A DNA stretch of 64,000 nt, taken from positions 12,652,983 to 12,716,982 of the forward strand of contig NC_050471.1 in assembly GCF_013373865.1 (NCBI RefSeq), written 5' to 3'. The notes beneath the pieces were generated by a model. It did no database searches, was not told where the DNA came from, and saw nothing but the letters and a program-made list of their open reading frames with translations. This stretch comes from Monomorium pharaonis. Taxonomy: Eukaryota > Arthropoda > Insecta > Hymenoptera > Formicidae. The position numbers and the translations under genes were made by a program. Each line of letters opens with the position of its first letter. Within the stretch, counting starts at the first letter, position 1. This document shows, piece after piece, positions 42,635-54,780 of this stretch.

Positions 42635-42939
42635 TTGGCAATAAATTAGCTTCTGCATATTGTTTCGCGCCGTTATCAAAAGGAGTACCGTTCAGGTATA
42701 TGAATATAACATGGTTATCTCTTCGGCTAAGTAAATTTTCACGAGTTTTATCAATTGTTGGTTCTTGGAGTGCAAGAGGAAGAAGCGGAATTTGTTCATG
42801 AGGAGTTGATATAGGAGTAATTAGTTCGTCATAATATTTTTCGTCGTCTGTATCACTTTCGGTATAATCGGAGATTTCCTCTAAATTTTCATGATTAGAA
42901 TTTTGTGATGCGTTCATGTCTACGTAATCGTCGTGAGTT

Positions 42940-44276
42940 CCCAGACAACACGCTTGTCAGAATGAAAACTTTAAGAGAACTTTTTAAAGAAAACATTTAG
43001 ATATCTTGGAAATGATGTCAAAATGATAACATTTACCAGAAACGTCTACTAAGAGAGGTTTTTAAGATATCTCATTGAAGAGTCTTACTTAAGTTTCTTG
43101 AAAATGTTATCCTTATGACATCAGTTAAATGATATCAGCTTGGTATCTCATAAAAGATATCACAATGCTGTCCGATTTTTGAGCCGTCCATGCGCGTCGT
43201 AGTTGACTTAGAAATCAGACAACACTAAGAGGTCTTTGAGATATCTAATTGAAGAGTCTCATTTAAGTTTCTTGAAAATATTATCTTTATAGCATCAGCT
43301 AAATGATATCAGCTTGATGTCTCATAAAAGATATCACAATGCTGTCCGATTTTTGAGCCGTCCATGCGCGTTGTAGTTGACTCATAAATTAGATAACATT
43401 ATAATAACTTAAATGAGAAATCAATTTGATATTATTTAAAAATTATTATAAAGATAATGTTTTCAAAAATAACGGTTTGCCTACAATTACTATGCACAAA
43501 AAATGCACAAAATCTAAATTTATCATGTACTAAACAAAAACAGAATAATAAAAACTATCTAATTAACCATTTGAACGCTTCAAACTATTAATGCTAAAAA
43601 TAAATCGCAATTTCCATCAAATTATTAAGGCTATGAAAAAAGATAAATTTAACAATATGAAATTAATAAGTAAATAAATTAATGCTATTTATTTCTAATA
43701 TTTTGCAAAATTTAATTGCTTTTATAAAAAATAATATAATTGCGTCAGTTTATAACATATTGGTATTATATGTATAAGACAATAACAAGTACCCATATCG
43801 ATAAGTCAAATTGGCGTAGCAGATAGAATACAAGGTTCCTCATCCTAAGGTTCCGGGTTCAAACCTACCAGCGGCAAGTAAGAATAAAATAATTTAATTT
43901 AAATTTAATTAATCAATAAAAATTTCCTAACCATCCTAAATTAGTATGTTACTGTTGATAAAAATAATTTTTAAAAAATGAATTTTTATTTTATTTTTTT
44001 ATCTTTAGTTGCAGTTTAAAAATATCTGATTTAAGAAACCTTTTAGATATCCGATTTAAGAAATTTTTTAGATATCCGATTTAAGAAATTTTTTAGATAT
44101 CCGATTTAAGAAATCTTTTAAATATCAGTTTTATGATATCTTTCTGTTCTCAAAAAACGGCGCATTGGTTAACATTCTGACATCATTATGTTATCTTTTA
44201 GAAGTCTCTTTATGTTATCATTTTCAGAAACAAGATATCTTTTAGAGATCTTTTTGACAACGTATTGTTCACTGGG
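42940..44276. mobile_element. Non-autonomous DNA transposon, TIR CCCAG, TT target duplication
   Basis: The ends cccagacaacacgcttgtca and, in complement, cccagtgaacaatacgttgt form inverted repeats, each flanked by TT. Deleting the element and one TT joins the Gypsy B frame exactly in phase. Internal structure: two direct repeats of about 174 bp (from 43074 and 43248), four 27-bp units of gatatccgatttaagaaat (44025-44130) and a tRNA-like stretch. No transposase; superfamily not identified. Confidence 0.75.
43806..43878 (+). ncRNA. tRNA-like sequence with Pol III A and B boxes (SINE-head-like)
   Basis: The A box tggcgtagcag and, 44 bp later, the B box ggttcaaacc fit the internal promoter of tRNA genes. 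The segment ends cagcggca. An anticodon-arm-like cctcatcctaagg lies between them. The stems do not close well, so it is a decayed tRNA-derived sequence (perhaps Met-like, CAT) rather than a working tRNA. It sits inside the TIR element. Confidence 0.5.
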
Positions 44277-47269
44277 TTTCTATTGAATTGTGATTTTCAT
44301 TATCAGTATTTTGTGGTGGGGTCTGTGATATGTTTCAGTTTTTATTAGTAGAAAAGGATAAGGATTCATCAGAAGAATCGTCTTGATCCGCGTTTATTAA
44401 TGGAAAAACATGATTCTCAGGTGGGTTCCGCGACAGGGCATCTGCGTTATTATTTAAAGTTCCTTTCTTATATTTAATTTCAAAATCGTATTCGGATAAT
44501 TTGTTGCGCCATTTCCATAAGCAAGAAGACGGATCTTTAATCGAATTTAGCCAAACGAGAGGTTTGTGGTCAGTAATAATTGTAAAGCGTTTTCCGTATA
44601 AATATGGTCTGAAATGATTAATATAATATACTATGGCTAGGCATTCTTTTTCAATTGTAGAGTAGTTCTTTTCTGCAGCATTTAGAATTCGCGAAGTATA
44701 GGAAATAGGTAAGTCTTGTCCGACGGGACCTTGACTTAAAACTCCTCCGATAGCATATCCGGATGCATCGGTCGTGAGAATAAAAGGCTTAGTGAAATCG
44801 GGGTATTGGAGTATTGGATTAGAGCACAATGCTAATTTAAGAGTGTTGAATGAGTCTATTTGTTTTACTAGCCACGAAAAAGTGCTGTTTTTTTTTAATA
44901 AGTCTGTGAGAGGTTTTGCGGTTTTAGAAAAATTTGGAATGAAGCGTTTATAGTAGCCAGCAAGGCCTAAAAATTGTTTAATGTTCTTAGGAGTTTTGGG
45001 AGTAGGGAAATTCATTATTAAATTGATTTTTCCGGGATCCGGCTTTACGCCGTTTGATCCAATTATGTGTCCAAGATAGCATACTTCGTGTCGTAAGAAT
45101 TCGCATTTATCTGGCTGGAGTTTCAAATTCGCGTTTCTTAAACGTTGCATTAAGCGGGTGAATTTAATTTCGTGTTCTCGTAAGGATTTTGCATAGGTAA
45201 CGATATCGTCCATATAAACGAAGAGTTTGTTCCCTTGCAGGCCAGAGAGAACGTTGTCCATTAGGCGTTGGAAAGTTGCGGGGGTGTTTTTTAATCCGAA
45301 TGGCATTCTCTTGAATTGATAATGACCGTATGGGGTCGAAAAAGCAGTTTTAGGGGCATCTTTGGATGGCATAGGTATCTGATGAAAACCGGAAGCTAAA
45401 TCTAGCACGGAAAAGTATTTTGCTGATCCAATTGATCTAGTATGTCAGTAATATTTGGAAGAGGATAGGCATCGCCTATTGTTTTTTCGTTTAAGTTCCG
45501 ATAGTCGATGACTAGTCGCCATCGCTTATTTCCTTGAGAATCAGGTTTCTTGGAGACGATCCATAATGGAGAATTGTAAGGAGAAGTGGAATGTTCTATG
45601 GAATCGTTTATTAATAAATCGTTAATTTGCTTACTTATTTCTTCTTTATGTACGGGAGGAAATCTGTATTGTTTTGTGTGAACTGGTATATCGTCGGTGG
45701 TTGGAATGAAGTGTTCAGCAGCGTTTGTGGCTTTGAGGTTATCACCGGGAAGATGAAATCTATCTTCGTTTTCATTAATTAGGGTTTTAATATTTTCTAT
45801 TTCTTCTGAATTTAGATGATCGAGTTTGAGTAGATTAAGAATAGTTGAGGTACGATTGTTTTCGAGCGAGTGAGTATATTTGGGATGACATTCAGTCGTA
45901 TAATGAAAGTATACAGGATTATCGTATGCAGGAACCTCAGGACGTCCTCGGACTCCTTTGGTATGTGGGTTTGGACGAGTCTCTGAATTAGTAGTAGAAT
46001 TAATTGAATTAGCAGAATTAGTAACATTGGCAAGAATTACTGAATGCCCTCGGGTTTCAGTAACATGCTGAAGAACGGAGCTGACACCAAGACTAACATC
46101 GGCCTCGTTAGGACATCCTCGGACTCCTCCGATGTTATCTATACTCTTATTATAAGTCACCGGGCTCAGTGACGGGGCTACCGTGTGCCCTCGGGTCTCG
46201 GTAGCATGAAGGGGAAGAAGATTGTCACCAAGATTAACGTTGATTTTAGGAGACTTCCGGTATCTCACAGCGTTATCCTTTTTATCTCCATTAAGGTTCA
46301 GGGGGGTTTCAAGATTAAGTGGAACTGTCGCATGCCCTCGGGTTTTGACAGTGTGTAGAGAAATATTTTCATCACCCAGACTGACATTGGCCCCAAGTTC
46401 TATGTCACTTCCAATGTTATCTATATTATTTTCAAAAAGTATGAGACTCTCAGGATTTTATAAATGATTTGGTAAATGAGGGGGAAAGGCAGCTTGTTCA
46501 ACAGAGGTTGCCATGTCGAAATCTTGTAGTTCGACGGAAGGGATTCGTACCTTTTGTTCGCTGTCTGATGTATTGAAGATCGGTAAGTAAGCTTTTCCTT
46601 TAGAATTTGTGACGATAGCATCTCCCAAGTAAATTTTATCAGCAATTGTGTATAGAGGTAAGTATCCAACTTGTTTCTCTCATGTTAATAATGTTAACAT
46701 GAAATGGGGTAACTGATCTAGCTTTAAGAATAATAATTTCGGAGTTAGCAAAAGGAATATTTATATCTTGGTAGCTTAAGGATTTATTTTGATAATTAAT
46801 ATTGGAGTTTTTCTGGAAGAAAGGATTTCCTAATATCCCATCGTGTGGAAGACCAGCGAGGTCGGGGATTACTTGAAATTTGGTTGGCTGATTGAGTAAT
46901 AAAATCTCAACGGATCCTATCGTAGAAATTATTTCAGAGGATATGCCTTTGAATGTAACGATGTCATCTTTATTAATGGTAATGTGATCTTGTAAGAACC
47001 GTGATTTTATTAAGTTAAATGCAGATCCAGAATCAAGCATAAAATTGCATTGATTTACTAGATCTGGGGACGAAATGTCGACAGAGGGTAACGCGTGAAC
47101 GTCTTTTGTTACGTTCAAGTTGTAGAAACTGTGGCTTGCGGGGTTTGGATTGTGGCTGCGGAAGTCTGTTGAGATGTTGTCGGACTCGCTATTGCGGAGT
47201 GGTTCTGACGGGCGTCTGACATCGGAACGCCCGGGAAGTTTCCCGAATCATTTTGTGGCTTTTGTTGCA

Positions 47270-48404
47270 AAATAACTGGCTGTTGAGTCTAATTCTGGCT
47301 TTCTAGTGCCTTACGGTAGGCGAATTTGCGACACTCACTCATGAAGTGACCGGGTCTTACAATATTTGCATATTTTACCGGTGGGATAGTTAGGACCGGG
47401 CTGTCCAGGGACAAGCGGTCGAATAAATGGTTGCGCGGTGTTACGATATGAAGTTATATTCTGATGTAAATTTGGTACCAAACGAGGTTGTTGTAGAGCG
47501 CGATTAGGGAAATCAGCACGCGGAGGATACGGAGGGTTAACTTGTTTACGAGCCTTCTCTACCTTGAGGGTTTTCGATAGTTGGATTGCCATTACAATGG
47601 ATTCTTCAAGAGAGAAACATCTTTCTAATTTAACGCGTACTAGAAGGTCTGGGGGTAGGCCGTTAATAAAGTTTGTTTTGACTATATGTTCGATTTCTGA
47701 TTTCTTATCTTCCGTTATATTTCCTTATCGATCAGATTCTCCGTCAGTAATTGCGGAACGTAATTCCTGGACGCGAGCGACGTAATCAAAAATATCTTCG
47801 TTATGTTTCATGTAGATATTTGCGAGTTCTCCATGGTATTGGTCAACAGATTTATTCGGGCCGAAAAATTCTTTTAGTCTTCGCGTCAGATCGCGCACGC
47901 TACAAAGATCTGCGCCTTCGATGGCTGAGTAAGCGTGACCCTGTAGTTTATTAGTAATTAATTGCATCAAATAAAATTCATGGTATTCCGAAATGAGGTC
48001 TAAACACGTTCGCAAATTTTGCTGAATTGAAATACGGACATATTACGTCCATCAAATTTATGAATAGTGTCAATCGCGTCTTTAAAACGAATTGGTGAGT
48101 CGAAATCGTTCCGTCGGGAAGGATTGAGAGATATAGGAGTTGGTGCGCTCGTATTTGATTGTTGCATTTCGGAAAAGCGGGAATTTAACTTTTCCATTTG
48201 GTCGCTACCCAGCGCGTTTAATGAAGCTAGCTGCTGTGTTACTTGTTCCATAATTGCTCTATTTTGTTCTAATTCAAACTGTCTAGCTTCTAGAGTTTCT
48301 GCGCGTTCTTTCAATATTCTTTCTTTTTCTTTCAATAACTGAGCGTACTTTTCTAATTCTTCTCGCGATAACGCTTTATCGGATTCGTATCTTGTAATAG
48401 GCAT
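47270..48404 (-). pseudogene. gag: Gypsy B gag, frameshifted
   Basis: It starts MPITRYESDKAL at 48404, followed by a strong coiled-coil region (Glu/Lys/Arg-rich, residues about 12-60) and a capsid-like part (FDGRNMSVFQFSKICE; YVARVQELRSAITDGES). Frameshifts lie near 48000 and 47725. The last part has a Pro/Arg-rich linker and only the first half of a zinc knuckle in frame (CKYCK), the rest shifted. Same layout as Gypsy A gag, with one knuckle. Confidence 0.88.
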
Positions 48405-48427
48405 TTTGAAATATGATAGTATGTATT

Positions 48428-48951
48428 AGCCACCAGAGTATTTGTGTTTGTAGTTTATTAGTCACTAGAAATTTTATGATATTTAGGGGCGCTTGGTGAG
48501 CTGCCACCAGAAAGTATTGTGAGGTGATTTAGAATTGAGAACGGGGTTTTGTTTTATTAATTACAAAGTTGTTTAGGGCGCATAGTAAGCTGCCACTAGA
48601 AAATTTTGTAATGTAGTTTAGATTTTATAATCGCCAGAAAGTTCGTTTGAAATAAGATAGCCACCAGAAAGTTTGTTGGATATTGGAATTAAATAGCCAC
48701 TAGAGAATTTCGTGATTCTATTAAGGTTAAGTTAAAATCGAATTTGAGAATTAAAATTTTATTTTAAAATAAGTCACCAAAAATTTTGTTATTGGATTAA
48801 AATATTTTTCTTTTCTATTATTATTTTTTATAAGCCAACAGAAAATTTGTTATTTGTATTAGGTTTTAAAATAGAAACTGCTAGGGTTTGTCGTCAAGTG
48901 TAATTAAAATTGATTTTTCTATATTTACGATAAGCTACCAGGAGATTTGTG
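48428..48951 (-). repeat. Ten dispersed copies of the primer-site junction in the Gypsy B leader
   Basis: Plus-strand copies of gctgccaccagaaaattttg and variants start near 48428, 48460, 48499, 48589, 48630, 48659, 48695, 48772, 48832 and 48932. Each is the complement of the LTR-end/primer-site junction at 49378-49400. Spacing is irregular (29-100 bp). Confidence 0.8.
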
Positions 48952-49366
48952 ATTTGTGTATTCACGATGGTTTATTTTTAAAGAGTTTAGATAAAACAGG
49001 CTATGAGCGATAGCAAACAAGAAGCAAAAGATAAAAGACAAGATACAAAGGCACAAGAGTTTGATAAATAAGATATTGTCTTCTTGTTGGATTTCATTTA
49101 TGTAATTTCGCAGTAAAAACAATTTACAGGGTTTTTGCAAATAAGTAGATCAGGATGTAGTAGTATTTCGTAATAAAGTTCACTGAAATTGCAATTCGAG
49201 ACACAGTATTAATATTCGATATGTGGTATATATAATATATTAAAGAAAGATTCGATAAAGCTGAAAATAAAATGATTAAAAATACAATAAAAATGTTTAA
49301 AAGTGAGACCAAATCTCTCTCCTTTCTCACTCAAAGCTTTGCGATTCCTTCTTTTTGGCGTAATAT
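48952..49366. other. Rest of the Gypsy B leader
   Basis: AT-rich, no credible ORF. Two short hydrophobic minus-strand frames (48925-49330) have no supporting features. Confidence 0.5.
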
Positions 49367-49367
49367 A

Positions 49368-49388
49368 ATCCCACCACGCTGCCACCAG
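49368..49388 (-). other. Gypsy B primer-binding site
   Basis: The minus strand reads TGGTGGCAGCG then TGGTGGGATT, i.e. the tRNA-Leu type site with two extra bases. Confidence 0.7.
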
Positions 49389-49401
49389 AGAATTTTTGTG
49401 T

Positions 49402-49748
49402 TGTTACGGACAAAAATTTCAAAAACCGATTTGTAACGTTCTGTTAAAGACTACTCGATACGAGGGCAGCTTTCGTTCTTTTGTCTAACGGGGCTCTCAA
49501 TTTATTTGTTTTAGGGCGACCGCAGCACGTCTGCTTATTTCCCAGGGATACGCCGAGAGTCGGAAGGATCGTTTATCGCGTTTGAGAGAGAAATAAATGG
49601 GATGAGAGACAGGTTAAATAAACGTATTTATTATTTATCAATCAGTAATAACCTTCATTTATTAAGTACATAAAGCATAATATATATATATTTTTTGTGA
49701 TATATGATTATTGGAATGATAGAAATTATATGTTCAAAGTATATATGT
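49402..49748 (-). repeat. Gypsy B 5' LTR, 3' part
   Basis: The LTR ends ..ttgtccgtaaca at 49402 on the minus strand and matches 16140-16577 (reverse complement). It is cut at 49748 by a solo LTR; the rest resumes at 51484 and is recognisable to about 51530. Confidence 0.85.
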
Positions 49749-51479
49749 TGTCACGACTTTTCCTGACCGGGAAAGCCGCGAGCAAAAAGCAGCGAGACCG
49801 ATAGGGTAACCGGTACCCCCGATGCCGTGTTTGTCGCGCTCGAATCTCGGCCACACGTTATCACGAAAATTGTTGGGCGCCAGACGCGCTCGACGACGCG
49901 TCCATTCGCGAAAATCGTTACGCCAAGGTGTCCTCGATCCTCGCGCGACAATCTCGACCAGCTCTGCCTAACGGTAGAGGGGCGGGGTGAATCGTAAGGG
50001 AGCAGGCGAATGCGGTAATACGAAGTGGCGGACGACACACCAGAAAAATAGACTCCGAACGTAACAAGTAACGAACTTTATTAAAATTAATAGTCAGACA
50101 GAAACAATAATATCGCGGGACGCGGCATGCGGCGTGCCGACAATGCGGCGCCCCGGCGCGAGGCAAACCAAACAGAAACGCGAACGATACGCGGGAAGCT
50201 CCCGCGGTAGGCACGCGGCCGACAAGGACAGACGATGGGATCTTCCGCGCACATGAATTTCGGACGTTCGAACGTGCCGACACTCCCGGCAACTAGAGAA
50301 CGCGACCGCGTGTCTCGCGGGGGTCACACAATAATCGCCGGCCGCTACCGCACTACACACCGTCACGAAACCGGAAGTCCCGTCCACCCGCTACTCGCGA
50401 CGCGATACTCGCTCGCGCGAGGGCTTTGCGGCGTACACGGTCGAGGGGAATCTCCGACGGAATCCACGCGTCTTCACGATCGTCCTCCCCGTGGCTCGGC
50501 GCTTCGGCGTCCCGCCCGCTTGCATCCGATATATTCCCAATTAATGACACGAACGTATGACCGCCCTGCGGTCCACGCGAGTCACGCACCAACACAAAAG
50601 CGGATGCAGAACGGGCCCGGGAACACCTCGCCGGCCGGCAACCGCTCACAGTAACTTATCTTGACAGGCCACCTCACCGATAATGTCCTGGCGACGTCCT
50701 CCCTCGTCTCCAGGCTCGTCCCTTTGCCCTGGTTTAGGCCTCGCACAAGCCACACCGATACTTCACCAGGGACACGACACGCAACTTAACGGCGGGACCG
50801 TTCGCACGCAAAAGCGGGGTGGATCGCGATCGATCCCGGATCGACGCCGCGACCCCCCGTCCAGTCATGCGCATTGTTTCCGCGCCGCGACCCAATTGCT
50901 GCAAAGCACGCAGTCCTGCGTACGCAGGGACGTGCGCGCCGTAATCCTTCCGGGGGCCTCGCAGGCCCCCGCAAAATATTCTTTCTCCCGCTGGGCCATT
51001 TCCCGAGCCGGGGCAGCGCACGCGGAGACCTCCGTTCCTCGTGAGAGGACTCGACGCCTCCCTCGACGCGTTTGGTCCCATCCGAGCTCCTCCACAGCCC
51101 TCCGGGACGTTCCGTCGTGATGTCGGCGAGCACCGCCGCCTTAGGCTCCGGCCGTGGCTCTCCCAGGGCCACGCCGAATCCCCGTGCGGGCCGCGTGCTC
51201 GTCTCTCCCGGGCACCGGTGGCGTCCTTCCTTCTTCCCCGCATCGTCGTCGCTCTCTCTCCTCCTCTCTCGCTCTCTCTCGTCGCATTCCATCGGAAGAC
51301 GGCCGCCGCGCAAAGAAATCAAAAATATAAGAAATTAATGCTACGCTCGCTAGGTCTGTCGCGGTTCCCCATGGAGATCCCCTCTCGCCTCTCGCCTATT
51401 TTCCCCGTACGGCGCGAATTCGCAGCCTGTGACGGGGGAGGAACGCTGCTACTCGTGGCAGCTGAGCTACCACGTCACA
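49749..51479 (-). mobile_element. Solo LTR (1,731 bp) nested in the Gypsy B LTR
   Basis: It starts tgtcacgac and ends cacgtcaca, flanked by ATGT on both sides (49745-49748 and 51480-51483). The minus strand carries an AATAAA near 50080 and a ctggcgcccaac string near 49890. GC-rich; the many open frames on both strands are compositional. The surrounding LTR continues on both sides, as expected for an insertion. Confidence 0.8.
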
Positions 51480-51529
51480 ATGTATATAATAATATAAAAT
51501 AAAATAATGAAAAGAGTGCGTTGATTACT

Positions 51530-52257
51530 CAAAATAATATGTGGTAGATAGATCCAAAGTATGCATATGAACCAATTAAATAAAGTAGTGAGTATAAGTA
51601 TGTTATTAAATTATTTATAATCAGGTAAGATATGAATTCATTTAACGTTTAATCGTTTAATAAAAACAGATCGATTTATGAAATCTAATTTATTTAACTG
51701 ATTTGAATGATTTTGTAACCTGAATAAAAATTATTTACTTTATTGATTGAATAAACTTGTGATTGATATTTCTTGTTGTATTATTGAGTGGGCTGCCAGT
51801 TCAGCCGAATTCTTGATGTCTGAAGAATAGTTAATGCTGTTAGTAATTAAGCATTTTACCATGTTTTTGTGAAGTACGTAGGCAATAAGGAAAAAGAAAA
51901 GATCCTTGTATAGACTGTGGGAATAATATCGGGATGGGAGATGAGCGATCACAAATTAAATGTTTAGTTGAAATGATTTGATTTAGCGAAACGGATTTAA
52001 ATTTGGCAACTAGTGGTATTGTCTAAATGACCGTTATGCGGTCACTGTTCGCTCCTCTCACGTGGGGGATCATCTCCGTCAGGCTAATCCTGTACACCCG
52101 TCAATACCATAGACAGATGTATGGGATGCACGCGAACTCAAATACCTTAGTTAGGTGTTGACACATCCAGACTATTGCCAAATTAATAAAAGATAATATT
52201 AACGCGGCGCGGGATCGCTCAGAGAAATAACCATGCGAGGGATATATATATATATAT
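51530..52257. other. AT-rich, no recognisable gene
   Basis: Possibly the remaining 5' part of the Gypsy B LTR. A small inverted repeat (tggtattg.. / ..caatacca) brackets about 52015-52110. Confidence 0.4.
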
Positions 52258-52662
52258 TGTAGCGTGCGCGCCGCGGAAATGAAAGACACTTTTATAACTG
52301 TAAAACCAAGCAGCTTTATTAACGCGTCCGACAAGGCTCGAGACCGAGATTCGACTCGTTGTTTTACACACGTCGTCAAGCGCTCGTCAGCTGACAACGC
52401 TCGGTCCAGGAAATCAATAGTATTGATCCGTCTTCGAACAGCTGAGTCGCGGTCGCGGAGTATACCGGGCGACGCACGCAACAATATATTTCGTTCAATC
52501 GTTCTTTCAGATTTCGCGTATTAAGATAAAGGAAAATCACTGTCAATCAGGGTTTTGTGAACGTATCTTACGACTCCACTCTCGCTATGCGGTATCCCAC
52601 GTCACATCGGGAATAGAATAAAATAAAAAAAAAGAAGCAGAGTCCGAGAATCCAGCTTGACA
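52258..52662 (-). mobile_element. Solo LTR, 405 bp
   Basis: On the minus strand it runs TGTCAAGCTGG .. CACGCTACA, with an AATAAA near 52318 and flanking ATAT on both sides. The duplication is AT-only and so weak. Related, rearranged pieces occur at 14850-15085. Confidence 0.65.
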
Positions 52663-52669
52663 ATATATT

Positions 52670-54780
52670 TGTAGTATAATCGAATTTATAATTTAAGAAT
52701 CGGAATATTGTTATTGTTCATTTGGTTGTCTGAAAGAACTGCGTTAGCGAACCGGATCATACAGGTATTGTCCTGTGCAAAGTAGATATTAGATATCCGC
52801 TTGTTTAGCTTTTTATCACCAGGAGTACCCTCAACGGGCTCCAGTCAGCCAATACCACCAGCTGTTGGGTGACTAAACTCGACTTTTTAATTAAGGAGCC
52901 GACGCACAAGACGGTGATCCGTATCAGACGTGTTGCGGTAGACGCGTAATTATTTATAGATTTCAAAAATATAGAGGCATATGAAATTGAATTATTCGTT
53001 GAAAGATAGAAGGATGCGATCGTATTTTATAATTTTTATTTATTTATTTATTCAGGTAACAACGCTGGAGATTGCATAAAGGTTTAAGGAGTGTGGAAGT
53101 ACTCCAGTTAAATTTCTATATCTAAATTAGTAAAATAAGCGGAGTTATAATTGGCAATAATAAAACATGTATAAATGAAAATCAATTGTTGTATCAAATA
53201 TATATATGTGCGTTTAATTCAGTTGGGTCTCGAATGCGTTATGAAATCAAGTGAATTGCATGTGAACTTCGAATAATTATTATATTATTCCATGTAAATT
53301 ATTAGAATCAATGGTTCGAATATTATTTTATTATATCTGGCATAAAGAGTAACGTAGAATGTTATGATAATGATTAAATTAGAGATATACAAGTTGGATA
53401 TTAAAATAGAATTAATATGGATATCAGAATATTAAATCATGGATAAAATTACATTAAATAAAATTAAATTGAATTGGATAGTAGTATGGATTGTATTTAA
53501 TCAAAGTGAAATATCAAATCAGCTGTATTAAATTAAATTGTGAATTAAATCGGATTGTAAATTAAACTGCATTAAAATGAATTAAATCAAGTTCAGTGGT
53601 GAGTTATTTGTAGTATTGAAATTTGAATTAACTCAAATTAAATCGGGATATCAATGCACATTAACATAGATTAGATTAAATCAGATTGCAGGATTGTCAC
53701 ATTATAATAAAATAAATCAGAATATCAGTATATTAAAATATCGGTGTATCAGAAATAAAATGTTCATGCATCAATCAATGTACCAATAAATTTCAAATAA
53801 AATGTCAATGTATCAACCAAGCTGTGTTAAATTGAATTAAATTATAATTTGAATTAAAGTCCATTAAATGAAATGAAATAAAAATCAAAATGTCAATTGA
53901 ATTGTATCAAATTAGAGTTAAACTATCAAAGTCGCGAATTAAATAGAATTAAATTAAATTAAATTGTAATTAAGTTATATTAAGATTGAATTAATTTGAA
54001 TTAAATTTCTAAACGGCGGACTGGGGTAATATTGTATCAGAATCTATTCGGTTGTAAAATTGTTAAATATTTAATATTAAAATAATTTAAAATAATTTAG
54101 AATGGTCGAAAATAATTTAGAATGGTCGAAAAAGTGATTACGCGCGAGAGAGTATGCACTTGTAATGATTGATGACAGCTTGATTGAAGTTAAGAGAATA
54201 TTATAAAATAAATTAATTAAATTGAATTACTCACCAAGGGGTCTTTGGGAATATATGAATTATTGAGGCTGGATCCCCTAATAGTTTTACAAGTCTTTAT
54301 TTCTTTGTGTTACAGTTCTTTCGATCGTCGACAAGATGGCGGATTCTTTCAAGATGGTGGAGTCGGAGCACAATGATTGAATAAGTGATACTCTTAAGGA
54401 GCGTGATGTTAATACCTTAAAATCTCAGCGCGCAATGCTGATCCGCCGCGGCGCTCGCTTTTATATTGTTCGAGTTTGTAGGCCGCGGGGTGTGGTACGA
54501 AGTAGGAGTTGCATCATTCTCGCTTGTAATTTCAAAGGATGCCGCGGAATGTCGGCATAATTTTACAAAGGATGTACTTGCATCGGATGTTTAGTCTTTC
54601 GAGATACAGAAAAATATCATATTACTTTTTGATCAAACAATTTCGCAAGTGATTCACGATGACTCATACCCGAGCGTGAGAATGGAATTTATGCATCTTA
54701 TGCATATAAAATATTCATTCAAATATTATAACTGTGAAATAATTAATTAATGTTAAATTATTAATTAATGTTTCTACGAC
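52670..54780. other. AT-rich, no recognisable gene
   Basis: Many attaaattaaattgaatt-type runs at 53300-54060. A GC-richer stretch at 54310-54560 includes agatggcgga. No ORF of interest. Confidence 0.5.

Larger units (their letters stand above)
42635..47118 (-). pseudogene. pol: Gypsy B pol, truncated before integrase, with DNA-transposon insert
   Basis: Protease 47118 to about 46640 (MLDSGSAFNLIKS, GILGNPFF). Then a tail with repeated ETRGH segments (about 46410-46030), RT (YRNLNEKTIGDAYPL, LASGFHQIPM, VYMDDIVTYA near 45210, LGLAGYYKRFI), RNase H (TTDASGYAIGGVLSQ) and the acidic tether. The frame continues past a TGA at about 44336, is broken by the TIR element 42940-44276, and continues in phase to NHVIFIYLNGTPFDNGA (about 42690), where it stops at the solo LTR at 42634. 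Integrase is missing. A 2-nt slip near 45420 and a shift near 46440-46640 also interrupt it. Its closest relative in the window is Gypsy A; the two share the NGTPFDNGA tether motif. Confidence 0.92.

Noticed and set aside
50235..51502. Many 80-180-codon frames on both strands in GC-rich DNA
   Set aside because: They lie inside a solo LTR, overlap each other in all frames and have Arg/Pro/Ser-biased composition typical of non-coding GC-rich sequence.
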